From Inonotus obliquus (Eukaryota; Basidiomycota; Agaricomycetes; Hymenochaetales; Hymenochaetaceae): a DNA stretch of 64,000 nucleotides. Position numbers and translations under genes: made by a program. The stretch lies in assembly GCA_032164295.1 (NCBI GenBank), contig JAJHTX010000005.1, positions 1,054,001 through 1,118,000 of the forward strand, read 5' to 3'. The notes below the pieces were generated by a model. The model saw nothing but the letters and a program-made list of their open reading frames with translations. It was not told the origin of the DNA and ran no database searches. Shown piece after piece: positions 56,949 through 64,000 of this stretch; position 1 is the first letter of the stretch, and each line of letters begins with the position of its first letter.

Positions 56949-57811
56949 AGATGAAGTTAAATAAGTGGTCATTGACTTCTGTACATAGATCAACAGATTC
57001 AACTCCGTTCCTACTCGGCTTTATCTGTATGTATGTGAGCCAGATACATAATGCCAAGAGAAATGACTATGCACCATCTAAGATATCTGCAATAAGTGTA
57101 GAAGGCATGACAGTCTTGAGCACTGATTGACATGACTTCTCCATACAGCTGTAAGATGACTGCATCAATCTCTTCATGTATCTAACGCACATTTTGAAGA
57201 CGAGCTTTCAACAGAAAAAAGAAAAGCTCAATTAGGTTGAAATCCGGTGAGTATGTCGGAAGGAATTCAACTTTCATTTCTCTAAACCTCAACAGATTAA
57301 AAGAAGTTGGTGGCAGATGTAATAAATGCACCTGGATTTGATAAGTTTCTGAACCATTGGCACCTTGTGGATTGTGCAATTGTTTATAATAATCACAGAA
57401 TTCCGTGCTGGCCACAGATTTATGTGCTTAAACAGAGCAGTGATGAAATCATCATACCATCTATTGTAATTGCAGGAAGAATAGAATATCTAAGAGGATT
57501 GAGATGTATCCCACCCGGAGAGTGGGTGTGGGACATACCATTTACCCTTCAGAAACACCTGTTTTTGTTTTGCTTGGTGGCCCTCTAAAGTCTATGTTTT
57601 ACCCTGCAGGTTGGTATACCTGTCACATGCACTCTCATCCACAAATACCAGCTGATCTGCTAAGTACTGGGAGGCTATCTGTCAGAAGAAATTGACTTAT
57701 TTGGCATGCAGATCCAGAAATGCTAAAACCCAAGAAATTCCCACAAATATAGAACGACAATTCATTTAAACGTATTATACACGCACACGCTATTGTCCTT
57801 GGGGCTCGTCA

Positions 57812-58450
57812 TTGCTAGAACAAATCAATACACCAATATGCAGGTTCTGTAAATGGGCACATGAGGAAGCATGGATACTACAGACATGGATACTTGAGGA
57901 TGCAGTCAACTATATGCTTCGAAGTGACCCTTACTCAATTCGAACCAACCACCATTGGTCGACGGTTGCAGAAACAACTCAACCATTGTTCACACCTACA
58001 CTAAATGCATACTTGCATGAAGTTACGGTTTGGTCAGGAAGGGGGTTGAACTACATTACGAATGCGGGAGTAATTGCATGGATGAGAAGATCAACACATT
58101 TCTAACTATGCAGACGAGTGGCAATACAACTTGACTGGCCAGTACATGCGGAAGCTACAAGGGAACATCAAGCACTACACAATACTCTGTTTGGCAACAT
58201 AGTGGCTCAATGGAAATTGGAACAGAATCAAGTACCGGGGATAATAGCATTGGAGATCTCTCAACCGAGGGAACAGGTCAATGGGGCAATCTTAACCTTT
58301 GTAATGGAAGGGATCGGCGGCGACCAAGTGCAAGGAACAGAGTTACGGATACCTGACGGATATCGCCAAGTGACGATCTGGCAGACTGGGTTACCTGCCA
58401 TAGTACAGACAGAACCATACAGGCCTACCGCTCCGGTGATTGATAATTGA
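57812..58450 (+). pseudogene. Degenerate copy of the retroelement accessory ORF
   Basis: Two overlapping frames (57812-58105 and 58118-58450), separated by a frameshift and stop, together resemble the minus-strand ORF at 61477-62319. Shared marks in the same order are CRFCKWAHE against CSICRPAHE near the N-terminus, a following amphipathic helix, a G-I-I/A-I-L stretch with IxGI, a PGYIR/PDGYR element, and IQTEP/VQTEP near the end. It is diverged, so the two copies come from different element lineages. Confidence 0.55.
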
Positions 58451-58649
58451 GCTAATCCTGTTAAGGAAGGAAGCCCAAGTCAACTGAGACAGCCGAACGG
58501 CCTAGCAACACCTGCAGAGGATGACGACATAGCAGACTGTCCGAGTTGCTGTGCATGACATCATAAGGAACATTCAAGAAGGACCAATGTGGCAGTACGA
58601 AAGGCACGGAGCTCCACACAGCCACAGGATTGGCCAGTGACAGCGTGAT

Positions 58650-59143
58650 TGTTATGCACTGACCAGGTATAAAGTCATATCGAAGGATCTAGAAGATTGT
58701 AGAGGAAAATCGGAAGTGCATCGCCACCCAATTGGAGATTGCGGGGTATCGGACAAGATAGAGGCTGTGCTTGGAAAAATCAGGAGGCTGTGCCCGAGGG
58801 AGCCTGAGTAACTCAATAGATAGAAGCTTCAGGTATAAATAGGCCAAGCGAGGGTGGCTATATCCCTCAGCAAAATTCTTCTGTACTAGTAAATACAAAG
58901 AAGCCCCACAAAGCTTCTCTTCTTCGCTACCACTCTTATCCTCAGTACTAGTGTCCGGCCGATTCCTTAACTCTGACTAAGTACTATTGCTACTCTACTC
59001 TAAAGCACCGCCTCGTACTTCCCATCGCTTATCAAGATGGACTGTGAATATTGTCGGAGTAAGTGGACTTGTTCTGGTGCATCGATCGTGTTGATCAGTT
59101 GATCAATGACGGTCTGCTGATCTGATCCGCACTGATCCTAACA
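58650..59143 (+). repeat. LTR-like right end (494 bp)
   Basis: The segment begins TGTTATGCA and ends CCTAACA, so its termini form the inverted repeat TGTTA...TAACA typical of Ty3/Gypsy LTRs. A TATA box (GGTATAAATAGG, about 58832) followed by CT-rich sequence fits an LTR promoter. The right boundary coincides with a target-site duplication. Confidence 0.6.
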
Positions 59144-59593
59144 CTATCCTGAGCCAATACTGCAACCTGAAATCCACACCTCTTTCAGAGTAAATCCTGC
59201 TCACTTCAATGTTTGTTCTATTGTTTGTGTTGAAGCCTCCTTGCCTTGAATGCACAGGAGCATGTCTTTCAGTTCAGCAAGATAAGAATCACATTTCTGT
59301 TCTATTAAGTCCAAAATAAACTGTGATGCATCACTCAGCCAGCAAAGATGAAAAGGGATCTGGAGGGTCTAACTCATGTCTGTATCTACATAGGACAACA
59401 TCCTTGGCCGACCATGCTACTGGGCAGGTTGCCTGACTTTCTCTGTCTCTTCATACCACTGTATCACATTGATGACCGTAGATTTTGAAACACCCGTGAA
59501 CTAAGTTATATCTCAAACTGAAAAGCCTCTCCTTGAGTGCATACGTATGAGCATAGCCTGTGCATCTGGTGATAGTGGCTTTCTGCACATCAT

Positions 59594-60161
59594 AGGGATG
59601 TGATGGAGTGTGGTTGAGAGAGGAGGTTGGCTGCATATATGTAATTACGAAAGCCAAGGCAGCGAGGTGCTTGTGCTAGCCAGTAATAGAACAACTCATG
59701 TACTGTATCTAGTCACCTCGACAATTACAATTGATGTGTACTCTATATTAAAGCCCTCATCACTGAATGGCCCTAGAATAAATAACTAGAATTAAACCGT
59801 CAAGATGTGTAAGTTATTGTAGATGCACTGCTGAGGGGGTGAGAGTTTTGAAAGTGGGCATGCTGGGATGTTGCCCTACTCTATCATGAAGGGCACCTCC
59901 TTTTGCTGCAAAAACTCATTCATGGGTACCTCTTATACTGGTGCAGGCTATGCCACCTGAATTAGATTTTTACATGGAGTGTTTAAAGAGCTATGATTTT
60001 TGCACTCTCTGAGGGAGGAGGTGAGGCACTGACTTGGCGATATTGTCTGACCTCTTCTGTTGCATAAGCACCACATTTCCTATACCATACATTCTTACAT
60101 CGTTAGAAGCACAATTTCGAGCACTTTTTTCACATGGTTAAATCGTGTCTCAATGAGCAGC
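59594..60161. other. Spacer between the mariner relic and an LTR
   Basis: No frame or repeat recognised. The terminal inverted repeats of the mariner element should lie here and near 57000, but I could not identify them. Confidence 0.35.
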
Positions 60162-60559
60162 TGTCAGCGACGCACTTAGGCCAGCTCACAATAGAGGGCC
60201 AGGCTACACTAACTTGATCAGAGAGAGCAGAGGGGAGAGAGGAGAGTGAGCTTGAATGACACTAGCCAGTATATTGACAAGGTCAAAACTGGGGAATACA
60301 GGTGAACGTGCCCCCTACTTATACCCTGAGAGTGTGTGAACTACCTACTATCTATATACGAGTCATGGAATGAGATAGAACATCATAGAATGTCTCTGGA
60401 ATCTTCCGGAATGGACTAAGGTCAGATGATAGAAAGGAATTAGTAAGGAAGGACTATTAGTAATAGGATCATAGTAAGCATGATTAGTATTAGTAAAGGG
60501 GATGATGAGGTAAGCAAAGAGGGAAATAAAAAGAAAAAGAAATAAAAGTGTTTATGACA
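60162..60559 (-). repeat. LTR of a minus-strand retroelement (398 bp)
   Basis: The termini are TGTCA and TGACA. On the minus strand the LTR is directly preceded by a polypurine tract (CGGGGGGGTGA, rc of 60560-60570), the expected priming site of plus-strand DNA synthesis at a 3' LTR. The body is AT-rich with a minus-strand TATA-like segment near 60350. It may be the 3' LTR of the Gypsy element at 61477-63588 or of another element inserted there. Confidence 0.5.
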
Positions 60560-61476
60560 TCACCCCCCCGTTTAAGGCAATCGTCTTGATTGCTTTAGAA
60601 TGGTTCAGTGAACTGAAAGAGAGGTCGGAAATGGAGAGAGTTGAAGATGGTGGCATTGAGAGGTCAGAGTGCACCAGGATTGTGGGTATAGAAGTTACGA
60701 ATAGTGTTAATTCGGGGTGGCACTGATCTGGTAGGATCGGCGTCTAGATCTGGTTGTTGCCTCGAAAGAGGGGTTAATCCAAATCCACTATGCTACTATA
60801 GCTGTGGAATCAATAGCTACCTTAGGGGATGTGTTAAGCTCCGTCTAAAACAACTATCAACCAACTTCTGTAGCCTGCGGTCTAATACTATTATCGTAAT
60901 GTTAGTTATACTGATAACTAAGTGATAACCTTAACTGTCTGTACTAACACTTGTTGGACACGATAAGAGAGGTATGAGAGATCAATGCTTACCACACTTT
61001 GATCAATTAGCACTCAGGCTGACGATAGGGAGAGACAGTCTAGCTGCTATCCGTATTTTACCTAAGCTTCAACTCACACTGTTGATTAGCTTAAGGAGTG
61101 TCGCTCTCAAGTACTTATTGGGTTCTTAGTGCGGAGGTTGTTTATCGATCAACTGGAGACTTTCTGTGAGGTTTACTCTGAGTCTCTGGACTTGGATTAA
61201 ACTGCTGGGTTGGCCCTACGATGGCCTCCTATTTATACTATTTTACATACCTGCCTAGTATAGGAATTATCTACTGTTGGTCCGTTCGCTTCAATGTAAC
61301 TACTTTCAGACCTAGTCATACTTGATGCTAGCTGCTGTGCATTGCCGTATGACTTGTTCATATCGGTTCCGGTCATACCTGTTTTCCTATGACTCTAAAT
61401 ACCTTATGTCATATTTCTATTACCTTTCAGTCCTCATCTTAGTAATCTATCCCCATCCACTTAGTCTGGTGCTGCC
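60560..61476. other. Non-coding retroelement sequence
   Basis: No gene visible. On the minus strand a strong TATA-like box (TATAAATAGGAGG, about 61230-61242) and TGTT/AACA ends near 60703 and 60952 suggest at least one more LTR in this interval, but its borders could not be fixed. Confidence 0.35.
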
Positions 61477-62319
61477 CTAATGCATTATATGGTCGAGGTT
61501 CATAACGTGTGATCGGCTTCGAAGCCGTCGATCAAACTCTGCCATACTTGGTAATGTTTGGGTCACGTGCCATACGGGTGTCTGTATCGGCTCTGTCTGT
61601 ATTCCTACACTTCGCCATCTTGGTAATGTTATTGCCCCAGGTGTGTCGATGTTATTAATTACTTGCTGCACTCTAATGTATCCTGGTGCTACTGCTATGT
61701 CTGCTAGTGATCTGCCTCGGATTCCTTTGATCCTTATTATTCCTCCATGTCGACATTCCTTTACTTCTACAACTGTTCTTCCTCCTGTCAGTAATTGCTT
61801 AAGTCTTTGGACTAGATAGTCGGTCCACTTGTAAGCTGACTCTCTTGCGATATGTTCAGGTTCATTCCTGTATGGTATATCGATGTCTAGTACTGCTACA
61901 TCGCATTGGTGATTATCTTGTTCTGAAGCTACGTTTCGTATTCCTATTTCCAATAGGAAGTAATGATTATCGTATGAGAGTAACCTGACTTCTCGTTCAT
62001 AAGCCTTCCGTACAGTTGTATTCGGTTCATAGTTCATTACAATGAATCGTCTCCTAATCATAATGTCCGATTGTCCCTTGACGATTGCTGAGTATGTTAT
62101 TTCCTTCAGTATCTCTCGAAGTAGCCTTTCTGCTATCTCATGTGCTGGTCTACATATGCTACAATACTGTAACACTCCTGGTCTTGGTGTTGCTGGTATT
62201 ATTGGCTGTTGTAGTGCTCGTGTAACCGCATTCAACCTTTCCTGTATCCAATTCATATTGGAGTTACTTCGGTTATCAATCAGGCTTAGTAATAGTGAAT
62301 TGTATTGCTTTTCTAACAA
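61477..62319 (-). CDS. Accessory ORF downstream of the Ty3/Gypsy integrase (280 codons)
   Basis: The frame overlaps the end of pol by a few codons in another frame, opens at TTG 62319 and has its first ATG about 21 codons later; it ends at 61477 without internal stops. Residues near 52-60 hold the motif CSICRPAHE, a possible C-x2-C-x3-H metal site, followed by an amphipathic helix, a long alpha/beta-like middle (VAVLDIDIPY, TVVEVKECRHGGIIRIKGI) and a C-terminal VGIQTEPIQTP. It is neither gag, protease, reverse transcriptase nor envelope as far as visible, and has no signal peptide or transmembrane span. Its position after the chromodomain and its degenerate relative at 57812-58450 show it belongs to a retroelement lineage. 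How it is translated (reinitiation, leaky scanning or a spliced message) is unknown. Confidence 0.6.
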   Translation of the reverse strand: MLEKQYNSLLLSLIDNRSNSNMNWIQERLNAVTRALQQPIIPATPRPGVLQYCSICRPAHEIAERLLREILKEITYSAIVKGQSDIMIRRRFIVMNYEPNTTVRKAYEREVRLLSYDNHYFLLEIGIRNVASEQDNHQCDVAVLDIDIPYRNEPEHIARESAYKWTDYLVQRLKQLLTGGRTVVEVKECRHGGIIRIKGIRGRSLADIAVAPGYIRVQQVINNIDTPGAITLPRWRSVGIQTEPIQTPVWHVTQTLPSMAEFDRRLRSRSHVMNLDHIMH

Positions 62320-63588
62320 ATAGCATCTTTGGCATGCATTAGGTTCTCAACTGGTTCCCAAGTGCGTTGCTCTGCTGGGTAACCTTTCCAATGTACTAAG
62401 AACTTCCACTTATCCCGTTGTACCTTGATGTCGACTACTTTCTCCACTTCGTATTCGGTAGTTCCTTCGACTATCTTGGGTGGAGGCGGCGGTTCTTGTT
62501 GCTGCCCGGAATACTTTGGTTTATAGTAAGGCGAAAGCAACACTTCATTGAAGACAGGATGTATTCGTCCTTTCCAAGTCCGAGGTATTTGTAGTTCATA
62601 GGCTGAAGCTCCAACCTTCTTGATCACTTTGAAGGGTCCATAGCATTTTTCAGACAACTTCTTCATGGGACGTAGAGGAGTTAGGTTGGTATTTTTGAGC
62701 ATAACTTGATCTCCTGGTTGATACTCGATGGACTGTCCCTTGCTCCGGTCATAGAATCTCTTCATGGTAGCTGCTGCCTTCTTTAACACTGCCTCTGTTT
62801 CCGTCCTTATCTGCTCCATTCTTTTTGCAAATTGGTCCGCTGATTCGTTCATTACTTCTTGTCTGGGGTATGTACTTTTGTTGGAGTGTCTGCCATGATT
62901 AACGAAGAATGGTGACATGCCCATAGACAATTGTTCCTGGTCATTGTAACTGAATTTGGCCAAGGCTAGCCAATCTGCCCAGTCCGTCTGATGATGGTTG
63001 ATGAAGATGCGGAGATACTGTTCAATTTCTTGGTTAATCCTCTCCGTCTGTCCATCTGTTTAAGGGTGATAAGCTGTGGACGGGTTGCCTGTGATTCCTA
63101 GGAGTTTGTAGAGGTCCTTCATGAAGCTGGATACAAACTGAGGGCCCCGGTCGCTGATAACCTTTTCTGGAATACCATGGAGTTTGAATACATGATCGCG
63201 CAGTGTTTGAGCAATGCCTTCTGAAGTTACTTCTGTCGTTGTTGGTATGGCATGAACTTGTTTGCTGAAACGATCGATAATTACACAGATGGCATTGTAT
63301 CCTTGCGATTCAGGTAATTCTCCAATCAGATCTATGGAGATCACCTTCCATGGTTCCGTTGGTATTTCATTTGGTACCAGTGGTGCTGCCGGTTTGACTC
63401 AACGAGGTTTCATCCTTTGACAGGTGTCGCATCCTGTTACATATTCTTGAACATCATGTTGGATTTCTGGCCACCAGTAGTTTCGTGTGATTAATTCCTG
63501 AGTTTTGTATCTCCCTGGATGTCCTGCTAGTGGAGAATCGTGATGCTGGTGTATAATGTCTTCGCGCAACTGTCTATCTTTGGGGATG
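62313..63588 (-). pseudogene. Ty3/Gypsy integrase with chromodomain (5'-truncated, two stop codons)
   Basis: One minus-strand frame contains the integrase zinc region (HHDSPLAGHPG ... YWWPE ... GCDTCQRMKP), the DDE core (ISIDLIGELP; VISDRGPQF; TERINQEIEQYL), the GPFKVI/HPVFN C-terminal part and a chromodomain (EYEVEKVVDIKVQRDKWKFL, then VHWKGYPAEQRTWEP), which makes it a chromovirus. Two in-frame stops interrupt it: TGA at 63401-63399 and TAA at 63062-63060. Both look like single C-to-T changes from CGA and CAA. The rest is open, so the element died recently. Reverse transcriptase is absent because the sequence is cut at 63588 by another insertion. Confidence 0.9.
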
Positions 63589-64000
63589 TGTTATGCAAAA
63601 CGACAGGTTCAGGAGTACTTGAATGGAGTCAGGGTCTCTCACACCAGAGCTTAGGATACACTGCCTCAAACGTCGAAGACTTAGACAACGACGGAGACGA
63701 TCACGCAGGCTAAGAGATGGTGGTGGTAAGAAGATATATTAAAGTTAGTACAGATAATAAGTAAATACCTAAGGGATGGTGGTGGTAAGAAGAATAGTGA
63801 GACGGGGTACAAATGAGTCAGACTATCTACTTATATACACACCGGTTGTGGGAAGATATTACTCTAAGAAGAATATTAGTAAGGGAGGAAATAGAATGTT
63901 ACGGAACGTTCCGGTGAAGAGAACTACGTGCAGCTGAGCTCGGTATCAAGCCTGGTATCCCATTCTATGCTTACCCCATGCTGCGGTACAGTCCCATCTA
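63589..64000. mobile_element. LTR-like insertion into the Gypsy integrase gene (partial)
   Basis: Pol similarity stops at 63588 and new sequence starts with TGTTATGCA, the same nine bases that open the LTR at 58650. The sequence is AT-rich, has a minus-strand TATA-like box (tatatacacacc, about 63833) and runs past the right edge. GGATG before the junction may be a target duplication, which cannot be checked here. Confidence 0.5.
63711..63791. repeat. Direct repeat inside the LTR-like insertion
   Basis: The unit taagagatggtggtggtaag (about 63711) recurs as taagggatggtggtggtaag (about 63769), about 57 bp apart. Confidence 0.6.

Larger units (their letters stand above)
57680..59143 (+). mobile_element. 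1.46-kb insertion with 5-bp target duplication
   Basis: The insert begins TGTCAG and ends CTAACA, and is bounded by CTATC at 57675-57679 and 59144-59148, a 5-bp duplication as made by retroviral-type integrases. It carries a plus-strand degenerate ORF (57812-58450) and an LTR-like right end (58650-59143). A matching left LTR is not visible, so it is either an internally deleted retroelement or a non-autonomous derivative. Confidence 0.7.
57067..59593 (-). pseudogene. Dead Tc1/mariner (IS630-type) transposase, split by an insertion
   Basis: The minus strand shows an N-terminal part at 59593-59144 with a helix-turn-helix pattern (LSPDAQAMLIRMHSRR, FTGVSKSTVINVIQWYEE, HGRPRML, FILDLIEQKCDSYLAELKDM) and a C-terminal part at 57679-57067 with the DDE fold: ADQLVFVDESACDR (first Asp), SVIIINNCTIHK (second Asp replaced by Asn) and YSPDFNLIEL (third). 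Several stop codons and frameshifts break both parts. Between them lies a 1,464-bp insertion flanked by CTATC repeats; without it the reading resumes directly into the DDE region. The loss of the second catalytic Asp alone would kill the enzyme. Confidence 0.82.

Noticed and set aside
1..64000. CRISPR array, prokaryotic operons or rRNA genes
   Set aside because: The window is eukaryotic with spliced genes; no spaced repeats of CRISPR type and no rRNA-like sequence were seen.

Overview
The window is nuclear DNA of a filamentous basidiomycete, most likely an agaricomycete mushroom. Genes have many short (about 45-75 bp) GT...AG introns, sit close together on both strands, and include families typical of that group: a Zn(II)2Cys6 regulator, an intracellular DyP peroxidase, a kelch protein with one membrane span, an HNH_2-type nuclease and chromodomain Ty3/Gypsy elements. 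All exon models were built by hand from splice signals and reading-frame continuity. No database search was run, so family names rest on visible motifs.

Layout. 1-5.1 kb: the 5' part of an unknown Ser/Thr/Pro-rich gene and a large Zn cluster transcription factor, both on the minus strand. 5.1-14.9 kb: a gene-poor stretch with no convincing gene. 14.9-18.4 kb: a two-PH-domain protein diverging from an acyl-CoA-binding protein, then a possible 72-aa gene. 18.4-20.8 kb: nothing recognised. 20.8-41.8 kb: a dense gene block holding a kelch membrane protein, a disordered polyproline protein, a Nudix CoA diphosphatase, two tandem small secreted peptides, a RING-like protein with SUMO-interacting motifs, a DUF4604 protein, a DyP peroxidase, an alpha/beta hydrolase and a 699-aa basic disordered protein. 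42.8-50.8 kb: a tandem segmental duplication in which the two copies have lost complementary genes. 51.1-55.1 kb: a type II Hsp40 and an HNH nuclease. 55.1-64 kb: a transposon zone with a MITE, a dead Tc1/mariner element split by a 1.46-kb insertion, LTRs, and a Ty3/Gypsy integrase-chromodomain region followed by an extra ORF, itself cut at 63.59 kb by another insertion.

Functional threads. The acyl-CoA-binding protein and the CoA diphosphatase both act on CoA metabolites. The Vtc1-like protein points to vacuolar polyphosphate. The DyP peroxidase lacks a signal peptide, so it is probably intracellular. The least explained items are the paired secreted peptides (30.0-31.1 kb), the extra ORF family of the Gypsy elements (61.5-62.3 kb, with a decayed relative at 57.8-58.5 kb), and the reciprocal gene decay of the tandem duplication.
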